Source of the DNA: Ogataea parapolymorpha DL-1
Lineage: Eukaryota; Ascomycota; Pichiomycetes; Pichiales; Pichiaceae
Direction of reading: 5' to 3'
Assembly: GCF_000187245.1 (NCBI RefSeq)
Contig: NC_027861.1
Coordinates: forward strand, 434,001 to 498,000
Length of the DNA: 64,000 bases
Of the stretch, positions 56,357-64,000 are shown piece by piece. Position 1 is the first letter of the stretch, and the number at the start of each line of letters is the position of its first letter. Both the position numbers and the translations under genes were made by a program. The notes below the pieces were generated by a model. It was not told where the DNA came from. It saw only the letters and a list, made by a program, of their open reading frames with translations, and did not search any database.

Positions 56357-57847
56357 CCCATCAATCAGATGCTTGACTTGAACAGAAAAAAGCCGTATGC
56401 AAGTAGGTTTTTATTTGTTTGAAACCGATAAATTATACTCAGGCTAAATCAGAGGAGCGATTATGTAATAGAAAGTAAAGCAGCTAGTTTTTCACTGCCT
56501 GAAAACTTTATGCAATTGATCGAAAAATGAGTTATCATGAGAGGTCAAGCGCGTAAGCAATATTCGATGCTATTGAGTGGTTGGATCCAGAGTCTTTATC
56601 GGAACAGTTTCCTCAGTCTAATTGTTGCTTGAGTATCAGCATAGGCTAGAGTCGAAAACTCAGTTGCACTGCCGGGCTCTTATCGTTTGATTTTCATGTT
56701 GCCTGTCTACAAATTAATTAATCATGCCATGCGAACTGACAATTAAAAAAAGTTAGATGGTGGAGAAAATTTACAGTCTGCAGTCGTAGGGCCCTTTAAA
56801 CCCCTTTTGGACCCTTTTGCTAGAAAGCTTGCTTGGTGTGCTGGTGGATCTCCTATCAAAGAAAGCTGAAAACAAGGGATCCTAAAGGAGCCTTGTATGG
56901 AGTATCGTTGCGCTAATCAATGGAGTACGTCAATGTCTACCCAGATGGCTTCCCGTCATAATAGAGACTTAAGCGCACCACATTGAAGGAGAATTGCAAG
57001 TTCCTCGCAGACCGCGTGACTTTGAGCAATGGCTCAAGGTTAGCTGATATGAGCATGACTGGGAAAGTACCAACGCACCCGTCCTCTTTCTGGGAGTCGT
57101 TTGGTCGTGACTGAATCGCAAAATCTTACTGCGCAAGTACATAAAAATACATATAAACACCAAAACTGAAAATAGTAAATTTGGTATTCGCAGGAGGTAT
57201 TGTAACGACAATAAACTATTTGGATTTATCGGCCACCGTACGCAAACGGGTTGAGAAAAGGGCCTGAAGTGGGCGGTACTGAGGGGGCTTACTAATTAAA
57301 TGCTATCCTAATGTATTTAGGGTTAACGAACGTGCCTAGATGGTGGCTTTTCCACTTGTCTTGGCAACCTGTAGTACCTTGCTAAGCACTTTTTTTCTAC
57401 CATCCGAATCGGACAATTATTTTTTTTTGTAATGCACGAAAGCGGCATGCTGCATATTATTGTTGTGGTGGTGAAAACGCAGATTATCTTAACGATCAGT
57501 AGCCGTTTTACGTGTACAATATTTAAACGAATTGTCGATCTTTCTTGATCCTCAGCCAACAGAGGTTCGAATTTATACCTCAGAGCTGCGTACCAGGGTA
57601 AATAAACTGGTGTTCGAGCCAGCTTTGTCCGTCCCAACAATTCTCGATAAAAACGTAGCTGCAGGTGACGTGCGTTGGGTTGAATTTGTCGCAGTTTTTA
57701 CCATGCCTGACTTTGAAAAAGTTGAGAATAGCGAATGGGAGGACTTTGTTTGGTGAATTTTTCAATGCATCGTCCTAGCCGTTTCTATTTAGAGTTCTTA
57801 TATATAGGGTCAGACCACCGTAATTTATCGCAAACCAGTACTCCGTC
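56357..57847. promoter_or_regulatory. 1.5-kb ferric reductase upstream region
   Basis: The longest gap in the window (1491 bp). It is AT-rich with T and A runs near 57420. A 74-codon ORF starting with TTG at 57532 has no ATG until near its end. A TATATATA lies at 57799-57806, 41 bp before the ferric reductase ATG. No RNA gene is recognised. The length fits a highly regulated promoter. Confidence 0.4.
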
Positions 57848-59962
57848 ATGAAACTGAACAAATGGCTCACTTTAGCTAGTCTAGTTGGCCTGGCAGCATC
57901 CAAAGATACTTATTCTTACGAAGACTATGTTGTGATTGCTTGTAAGTCAGCAGTTGAGGCCACTGCTACTTTTTGCGAAGGTAAGAGCAAGGGGTACGCT
58001 TGTGCTTGCTCCAATCCTGCAGAGTTGGGTTCGTGGATCTCCTGTGTCTACAATAATACTGGAAAGTATAACAATGCTGCGGACAATGCTTTGGTGAATT
58101 CTTGCCACCGCTATAAATTTACCGTTGATAAAATTCATGCAGCCTATGAAAATGCTACCAAGTATATGGTCAACCTTAGCAACGTCAAGGGTTTCAAGAA
58201 AAAAACCATCATCAACTACCCCATCACCGGTGGTAACTTGACCAAGAATTACGAGGGCTACTATTGGGGTAACGTTCATAGATGGAACAATGTGGCAGTG
58301 TCCCACTATCTGGGTATTGCATCACTGTCTGCTTGGGCATTGCTGATAGTTGTGTGTGCTTTCATTAACTGGTCACTTATCCTGCTACCATCTTTGAGAA
58401 GAAAGCTGGTAGGCCCAGCCAGTAATTTCTGGAGAAAACACATTGCCCTGCCGGCAGTTTTTGGAGGCAGACATATGGAGAACTTTGGGTTGCTAGGACT
58501 ATTCCCTGACAGATTCGAGTCGATTGTTCTTACCATATTCTTCATCTACTCCTTCTTGGCAAATGCTATTCTCGGGTTCACCTACTATAAAGGCGATATG
58601 GTTTTCAAAACAAAGTCTACCGGATACGCAAGATACATCGGCGATAGGTCTGCTATTCTGCTTTCTTACTTGGTCCCTCTGCTCTTTGGATTCCCCGGAA
58701 GAAATAACATCATGCAGTGGGTCACCAGGTGGCCGTATTCCAGATTTGTCACTTTCCACAAAGGGCTTGGTAGAATATTCTGCTTGGAAGTGCTTGTGCA
58801 TTCTATTGCCATGACTATCCAGTCTTTTGCTCTTGGAAAATGGCACACCAGAATCCATGCAGCTTACTTTCAACAGGGTATTGCAGCAACCGTGTGCTGT
58901 TGGGTGGCTATGGGTTTTGCTGCCTACGGAGTGAGAAGATATTGGTATGAGCTATTCCTCGTCAGCCACATCGTTTTGATAGCCATGTTCTTGTGGACTG
59001 CCTGGTTGCATGCTGCTTCCCAGAATTACGGCAAGTACTACTACGCTTGTGCTGCGATCTGGTGTTTTGATAGAGCTGTCAGAATTGCCAGAATTGTACT
59101 ATTTGGCGTTAGAACTGCTAGATGCGAAATCCTCGAGAAAGAAGGAACCATCAAACTTTCAATTCCTTATCCAAAGAGTTACTGGAAGCCTTCTCCAGCA
59201 GCCCACGGATTTGTCTACTTTTTGACTCCAAGAACATTCTGGCAATCTCATCCTTTCACCTTAATCGATTCTATCACAGACAAAAACCACATTCATTTCT
59301 ACTGCAAGATTAAAGGCGGCGTTACCAAGCTCATGGGTCATAGAGTTAAAAACCACGACCAGAAGGTTTTTAATGTCAAAGTCCTTGTTGAAGGCCCCTA
59401 CGGTTTAAGAAGCCCATACCATCAGTACGACAAGGCTGTTCTGATTGCCGGTGGTAATGGTATCCCAGGCCCATTCTCCTACGCACTGGACCTTGTGTCT
59501 AGAGAAGTCAAGACAGAGGTAAAACTCTACTGGGCAGTGAGAGAATACAACTCCTTAAACTGGTTCAAGGAAGAACTCATGCAATTCAAGGGCACCAATT
59601 GCAGACCTATCATTTATGTCTCCAACCCCAATTCTAACATAGCTGAAGTCGATGCTGACATCATTTCCAGTTCTGGTAGCTCCGTGGAGTTTTCTGAAGA
59701 AAAGAACTCGGAAAGAGAAAAGACTTCCGAGCAAACCCTTACCCTGGAAACTTTGCAACAAGCCTTTGAGTATGTTGAATTTAGACGGGGAAGGATCGAC
59801 ATTGACCAGCTCGTACAAGAAGAAGTCTCCAATAGTACTGGATCCGTTGCTTTCGGTATCTGTGCCCACCCTAATATGACCGATAATGTCAGAGCTGCTG
59901 TCATCAAGAACTTAGACAACAAAAAGAGGATTGACTACTTCGAAGAGATGCAAACCTGGTAA
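57848..59962 (+). CDS. Ferric/cupric reductase (Fre family)
   Basis: Plasma-membrane NADPH metalloreductase, 704 residues. It has a signal peptide (MKLNKWLTLASLVGLAAS), an extracellular Cys-rich domain (residues 20-150, several N-glycosylation sites), then about seven membrane helices with the heme histidines in FHKGLGRIFCLEVLVHS and VSHIVLIAMFLWTAWLHA. The cytosolic part has the FAD motif HPFTL near residue 467 and an NADPH site GGNGIPGP near 536, and ends with FEEMQTW-like sequence DYFEEMQTW. A TATA box lies just upstream. It cannot be assigned to one FRE paralogue. Confidence 0.93.
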   Translation: MKLNKWLTLASLVGLAASKDTYSYEDYVVIACKSAVEATATFCEGKSKGYACACSNPAELGSWISCVYNNTGKYNNAADNALVNSCHRYKFTVDKIHAAYENATKYMVNLSNVKGFKKKTIINYPITGGNLTKNYEGYYWGNVHRWNNVAVSHYLGIASLSAWALLIVVCAFINWSLILLPSLRRKLVGPASNFWRKHIALPAVFGGRHMENFGLLGLFPDRFESIVLTIFFIYSFLANAILGFTYYKGDMVFKTKSTGYARYIGDRSAILLSYLVPLLFGFPGRNNIMQWVTRWPYSRFVTFHKGLGRIFCLEVLVHSIAMTIQSFALGKWHTRIHAAYFQQGIAATVCCWVAMGFAAYGVRRYWYELFLVSHIVLIAMFLWTAWLHAASQNYGKYYYACAAIWCFDRAVRIARIVLFGVRTARCEILEKEGTIKLSIPYPKSYWKPSPAAHGFVYFLTPRTFWQSHPFTLIDSITDKNHIHFYCKIKGGVTKLMGHRVKNHDQKVFNVKVLVEGPYGLRSPYHQYDKAVLIAGGNGIPGPFSYALDLVSREVKTEVKLYWAVREYNSLNWFKEELMQFKGTNCRPIIYVSNPNSNIAEVDADIISSSGSSVEFSEEKNSEREKTSEQTLTLETLQQAFEYVEFRRGRIDIDQLVQEEVSNSTGSVAFGICAHPNMTDNVRAAVIKNLDNKKRIDYFEEMQTW

Positions 59963-60055
59963 GCATTATACAGATATTCCTCGAACGAGCTTTATATATT
60001 TTGTCAAATGTAGCAGAATTGTTTGCTACTACATTTTGAATACACTTTACTCCAC

Positions 60056-61354
60056 TTAAACGTCGTAAGGATCGACCTCCTCATTTTGATCCACCAAGTT
60101 GCCCCTTCTTTTTTGGTCTTCCTCCAGCACTTCGAAAAGTCCCTTGAAGTTGCCAGCACCGAATCCATTGTGGTTATGTCTTTGGATAACTTCGAAGAAA
60201 AACGTGGGCCTATCAAACACTGACCGCGTAAAAAGCTGCAATAAGTATCCTTCCTCGTCAAAGTCAACCAGAATGCCAAGCTGCTTGATTTTTTCCATGC
60301 TTTCCTTAAACTCTGGGTGTTTGCTTTCCTTCAATCTTTTCTCCAGGTTTTGATAATACCGATCAGGAACATGAATGAATTCAACACCTCGTGCTCTAAG
60401 GGCCTCAACGGTGCTTAAAATATCATCGACCTTCAATGCAACGTGCTGAATCCCTGGACCGCCATAGAATTCCAAGAACTCCTCGATTTGCGACTTTTTC
60501 AAGCCTTTAGCTGGCTCGTTCACAGGCATTTTAATTTTCTCGGAAGGTGACGCCATGACTGTGGATTTGAGGGCAGAAAAGGCCGTATAAACCTGTTTGT
60601 CATCCACAGACCAGAATTTGTGGAAACCAAAGATCTTTTTGTACATTTCGCAGGACTTGACCATCTTATTCCAACCTAGATTCTGAACGCAGTGATCAAT
60701 TACGTCAAACTTCACCTCTGTTGCAGAATTGTTCTCCAAATTGTCGAGCTGGTAGCCACCAGGGAGAAAACCGGAATATGAACTCCGATCAACGAGCGTA
60801 TGAGTTGTGTCTCCAATTACTCCAACCCGGGAAATAGTGATCGAACCATGCTCGTCCTTGTAAGTGGTGGGCTCTAGCACTGAGGTGGCACCACCCTCCA
60901 AGGCTCTTTTGTGGACTTGTTCCACATTACTGACCTGGAACGCAACATCCTTGACTGCATCTCCATGTGTAGTAGTGTGGTGATGGATTTCTTGGATGAG
61001 CTTCATGTCTTCTTCGGATAGGCCTCTCGAGTTTGGTGGTCTGAGACAGCTCACAAATTGAACAATGACACCTCCATTGCGGACAACACGGGCGTTGGTA
61101 ATGCGAGACCCAGTTTCGAGGCCTTTGTGACAGTAAGGGGTGAAGCCATACACGCGGACAAAATATTCTGCCATGATGTCGGCAGAGTTCACATAGCACG
61201 TGATATGGTCGTAGCCTCCGAAAACACCATCTTCAACGGCATTCTCCTGGACCGTTTCAATTTCAGTGTCAGTAGCGATCTCCACTTCACGAGAGAGAGA
61301 GTCTTCGTTGACTTTTTCTGTGTTGGCAGAAAAGGTTGTAGTCTCGATAGTCAT
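60056..61354 (-). CDS. 4-Hydroxyphenylpyruvate dioxygenase
   Basis: Turns 4-hydroxyphenylpyruvate into homogentisate in tyrosine breakdown. The 432 residues hold two VOC modules. The Fe(II) facial triad is His221 (DHCVQNLG), His304 (GIQHVALKVDD) and Glu388 (FFFEVIQRH). C-terminal substrate-pocket residues in GFGAGNFKGLFEVLEEDQ are intact. The N-terminus has an acidic extension of about 45 residues before the first module. TATAAAAA on the minus strand lies at 61398-61405. The gene is absent from S. cerevisiae but present in many other yeasts. Confidence 0.95.
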   Translation of the reverse strand: MTIETTTFSANTEKVNEDSLSREVEIATDTEIETVQENAVEDGVFGGYDHITCYVNSADIMAEYFVRVYGFTPYCHKGLETGSRITNARVVRNGGVIVQFVSCLRPPNSRGLSEEDMKLIQEIHHHTTTHGDAVKDVAFQVSNVEQVHKRALEGGATSVLEPTTYKDEHGSITISRVGVIGDTTHTLVDRSSYSGFLPGGYQLDNLENNSATEVKFDVIDHCVQNLGWNKMVKSCEMYKKIFGFHKFWSVDDKQVYTAFSALKSTVMASPSEKIKMPVNEPAKGLKKSQIEEFLEFYGGPGIQHVALKVDDILSTVEALRARGVEFIHVPDRYYQNLEKRLKESKHPEFKESMEKIKQLGILVDFDEEGYLLQLFTRSVFDRPTFFFEVIQRHNHNGFGAGNFKGLFEVLEEDQKRRGNLVDQNEEVDPYDV

Positions 61355-62003
61355 CTTTCAAATCGAGCAATGGAATTTCAAGTACTTCCAGGGAGGGTTT
61401 TTATAAGACCTGGAACTCTCAAAACGATGTTCTACTTCACTGAAGTCGCATCATTTCGAGGCATTTCGATGATGGGCCGTTTCCTATTTGCAGAACACAA
61501 AATTTCGGTTTAATTTTTTGACATATTTAATTCTGTTGCTACCATTTTGACAAGCATTTCACATGCACATAATTTTCGGATCTCTAAGAAATATGCCGTT
61601 CACATATACTTAGAGCAAGGGATGCAGATGACCAAGACTATTATCTGTTTCTGCATCATTTACACACTATTCGGATAAGATACTCTAGCTTAATGAAAAA
61701 GAGAGCTGATGAATGTGCCAACATGAAGCTCGCAGGGAATACTCAAAAATATATGCGTTCTGCTTTTTGGTCCTGTTTCCAGGAACAAAATTGGGTTCTT
61801 GATTGATACCGCATCAAAAACTGTACCCCACAATCGGAGAACCCTATCATTACAGCGAATGTGACACCGAATTGGTAATTTGTGGAGTAGTTCTCGAACA
61901 GCTCCTCATTCCTTTAACTATTTCTCTGTAATTCCCGATTTTGTTTCCATTCAAAATACAGTATATATACCAACCATCCTGTGCCTGAACACGCAATTGA
62001 GAT
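61355..62003. promoter_or_regulatory. Divergent HPPD/DUF3112 promoter region
   Basis: 649 bp between divergent starts, with a TATA-type box on each side: TATAAAAA (minus, 61405-61398) for the dioxygenase and TATATATA (61962-61969), 34 bp before the membrane-protein ATG. Otherwise AT-rich; no other gene seen. Confidence 0.4.
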
Positions 62004-63269
62004 ATGTCTTCTTTACCCTCTCTAATCAACTCCTTGACAAATAATGCTGCAAAGGGCACGGGGATTGTGAAGCTTGTTGGTATCGCTAAAAACGCTCTTC
62101 ACCTGCAATCCAATCAGCAGATCCCAGATGCACTAATATTGTATCTCAAAGATCAACAACAGTCTCAGTTTGGATCCTATCCAGACCACAAAGACGTTGC
62201 TCCAAGTAGCGTCTTTACAGCAGTGTTTTTCCTGCTAATGCTTGGGCACTTATTTGTCTTCATCAAGAACAAGACAAGAGGCCACTGGTTCCCGCTATCA
62301 CTTGGTTTTGCTGCTTATTGCCTGATAAGACTTTTAGGCTTTGCTCTAAGAATTGCCTGGGCAAAAGACATCCTCAGATTGCACACAGGCATAGCTTCCG
62401 AGGTTCTGCTTGTACTTCCAACGGTGTTTCTAGCCTCTCTCAACCTTGTGCTAGCACAACGGCTTTTCACTTGGCGTCATCCTGTTGGCGGCAACCAGAG
62501 ATTCTTCCAGATTGCCATGATGACAATCTATTCAATTGTGGTGGCAGTCGTGATCATGACAATTGTTGCAGGTGTGGTGCCCTATTTATACTTCCTGAGC
62601 CAAAGCCACTATGACATGTGCCGCAACGTTGTGAAGGTAACGTCCGTCCTTATCTGTTTCTACTCACTGTTGGCCATATTGCTTGTTCTAAGCGCCTTCT
62701 TGATTCCTCCTTCTTCCAGAGACAGAAAAGCAACCGTATTCCAGCCATTTTGGATCACGTCATTTGCTCCGACATATTATGCTCCCCGGGGCGCTGCTGA
62801 GGAAGGACAATACCTGTTTGTACAGAGGCACGGTGAACTTTCCAAATACTCGGAAAGGACCATTTTGAAAGGAGGAGATCTCTATTCGATGGCGGATGAA
62901 CCATCGCAGCTCAACCAGTTTGAAGCTCAGAGGGAAGCCAAATATTCTATCAAGCACAACAACTCAATTCTGCTGGTTGCGCTCACATCTGCGTGTGTCT
63001 TTATTGGCGCTATTTTTAGATGCGTGCTTTTATTTTTTGATACAACGTACGCTACACAAGGGTGGCTGGCTAAACCAGTGGTTATGTATATGCTCTGGGG
63101 ATTTTTGGAAGCTGTTGTCAATCTGCTCTACTTATTCGGAAGGGTAGATTTGAGATTTTACAGACCTGACAAAATCCCAGATAAGCTTATCACTGCCACT
63201 GACTCAACAGTCGTGCCAAATTCCAGCGAAGACAAGCCAGGCGCACAAGCAAGTCCCAGTTTGGTTTAA
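62004..63269 (+). CDS. Multi-pass membrane protein, DUF3112-like
   Basis: A 421-residue protein with about seven membrane helices (for example SSVFTAVFFLLMLGHLFVFI, LPTVFLASLNLVLAQRLF, IYSIVVAVVIMTIVAGVVPYLY and LVALTSACVFIGAIFRCVLLF). The pattern ALRIAWAKDI, LNLVLAQRLFTWRHP and VFIGAIFRCVLLFFD agrees with the fungal DUF3112 family of unknown function. A hydrophilic loop of about 90 residues separates helices 5 and 6. The C-terminus is Ser/Thr-rich and cytosolic. A GPCR-like role can only be guessed from the topology. Confidence 0.8.
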   Translation: MSSLPSLINSLTNNAAKGTGIVKLVGIAKNALHLQSNQQIPDALILYLKDQQQSQFGSYPDHKDVAPSSVFTAVFFLLMLGHLFVFIKNKTRGHWFPLSLGFAAYCLIRLLGFALRIAWAKDILRLHTGIASEVLLVLPTVFLASLNLVLAQRLFTWRHPVGGNQRFFQIAMMTIYSIVVAVVIMTIVAGVVPYLYFLSQSHYDMCRNVVKVTSVLICFYSLLAILLVLSAFLIPPSSRDRKATVFQPFWITSFAPTYYAPRGAAEEGQYLFVQRHGELSKYSERTILKGGDLYSMADEPSQLNQFEAQREAKYSIKHNNSILLVALTSACVFIGAIFRCVLLFFDTTYATQGWLAKPVVMYMLWGFLEAVVNLLYLFGRVDLRFYRPDKIPDKLITATDSTVVPNSSEDKPGAQASPSLV

Positions 63270-63347
63270 TGACTCGTTCCTTTCTGTAATTGTATGTAAA
63301 AATATTTGTTTGCTTGAAAACAGTATTTGGCTGTGTACTGAAACCTG

Positions 63348-64000
63348 ATGTCTCTGTCCCTGTTCCTTTTTACCTATAATTGCGGCAAGAAAACGCCAAT
63401 TGTGCCCGAGTTTGGTGAAGACATAGCCAACTTGATCGAACAGAATGACGGGCGCGTGCCCGATCTGCTGGTGTTTGGTTTCCAAGAAATTTCGTCCATC
63501 AGCGAGGGGACAAATCAATACACCATCAATATCAAGCTCTTGGAGTTGAGCAACTTATTGTTGGATAGCTTAGTGGCCAAAACACAGATCAACTTCGAGG
63601 TCATTGAGATCAACCATGTAGGCAACGTGGGAATAATTCTGGTTTCTCCATACAAGTCCAAATGTCGAAAAGTGAGACGGTCAGCAAATGTTCCCTTAGG
63701 ATACTTCATGACAAATATCAAGGGGGCCACGGGCTTGAGAGTTACATACGAAGCTGATCACGGCAAAACGACAGAACTGACTTTTGTGGTGGCTCACTTG
63801 GCTGCCAACGAAGGTGTCAAATATCTGATGAGAAGAAACGTTGACCTTGATAGCATATTACACGGACTCAGTTTCCAGGACGGCTTCGGCATGCATAAAC
63901 CAAATTCACATTGCTTTATCATGGGAGATCTAAATTATAGGAAAACAGGTGCATACCATTTTGCGGGAAACCCAGATGAAGAACGCTCTGGCATGGAACT
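63348..64000 (+). CDS. INP54: Inositol polyphosphate 5-phosphatase, Inp54-like, 3' end cut
   Basis: The frame runs from ATG 63348 to the window edge (217 codons). It has the 5-phosphatase motifs FTYNCGK at the start, LVFGFQEISS, AHLAANEG and GDLNYRK with the metal-binding Asp and Asn. The compact single-domain start directly at the catalytic fold is that of Inp54, the tail-anchored ER phosphatase acting on PI(4,5)P2. The C-terminus, where the tail anchor would be, is outside the window. Only 78 bp separate it from the DUF3112 stop. Confidence 0.85.
   Translation, partial: MSLSLFLFTYNCGKKTPIVPEFGEDIANLIEQNDGRVPDLLVFGFQEISSISEGTNQYTINIKLLELSNLLLDSLVAKTQINFEVIEINHVGNVGIILVSPYKSKCRKVRRSANVPLGYFMTNIKGATGLRVTYEADHGKTTELTFVVAHLAANEGVKYLMRRNVDLDSILHGLSFQDGFGMHKPNSHCFIMGDLNYRKTGAYHFAGNPDEERSGME

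Noticed and set aside
57560..57575. tRNA B-box-like GGTTCGAATTT
   Set aside because: It lacks the final CC, there is no matching A box or acceptor stem, and no cloverleaf can be drawn.
57532..57756. 74-codon ORF before the ferric reductase
   Set aside because: It begins with TTG, has an ATG only 17 codons before its end, and shows no family features.

Overview
This is a gene-dense nuclear segment of a budding yeast (Saccharomycotina). It has about 43 protein genes on both strands, intergenic gaps mostly of 30 to 700 bp, short introns with CTAAC branch sites, and many recognisable yeast orthologues (TRK1, CAB2, SAM50, ADE4, TFA2, TIM50, HRR25, CEG1, ITC1, OLA1, RHO3, ATP11, PHA2 and others). 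CTG codons fall at conserved leucines, for example in the HNGNL motif of Ade4 and the DLLRG motif of the xylose reductase. The species is therefore not one that reads CUG as serine or alanine. Moderate GC, a 4-hydroxyphenylpyruvate dioxygenase gene, a xylose reductase and a Pex22 gene point to the Pichia/Komagataella/Ogataea side of the tree, but the genus cannot be fixed from this window. I found no tRNA, rRNA, transposon or CRISPR array.

Layout. 1-8.6 kb: the end of an H2C2 zinc-finger protein, TRK1, a Pub1-like RNA-binding protein, a spliceosomal-type cyclophilin, CAB2 and SAM50. 8.8-15.1 kb: ADE4, RPA34, TFA2, TIM50 and NPY1. 15.3-20.7 kb: HRR25, a spliced LEA/Hsp12-like stress-type gene, the mitoribosomal GTPase DAP3/RSM23 and CEG1. 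21.3-30.7 kb: chromatin and RNA factors SNT2 (split by a one-base frameshift at a run of nine A), LEA1, CBP3 and ITC1 (whose first exon is only the ATG). 31.5-38.0 kb: SCO1, OLA1, CUS2, xylose reductase, NIT3 and AIM32. 38.3-46.9 kb: an Mks1-like regulator, a 2-oxoglutarate oxygenase, MRPL10, a small basic protein, RHO3 (33-nt intron), a single-pass membrane protein, ATP11 and PHA2 (43-nt intron). 47.6-56.4 kb: PRY1-like, CST26-like, an Och1-family mannosyltransferase, a VPS9-domain GEF, a Gly-rich prion-like protein, SCP1 and PEX22. 57.8-64 kb: a ferric reductase, HPPD, a DUF3112-type membrane protein and the start of an INP54-like phosphatase.

The genes are mostly unrelated housekeeping functions in ordinary yeast order, not a functional cluster. 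The most interesting signals are in gene structure. Four short spliceosomal introns were reconstructed by reading the sequence; one is only 33 nt and one lies directly behind the start codon. Other signals are a homopolymer frameshift in SNT2, overlapping upstream ORFs at PHA2 and the MKS1-like gene, and an 18-bp perfect palindrome in the PHA2-PRY1 gap. Many convergent gene pairs have stop codons only 9 to 60 bp apart, so their mRNA 3' ends probably overlap.
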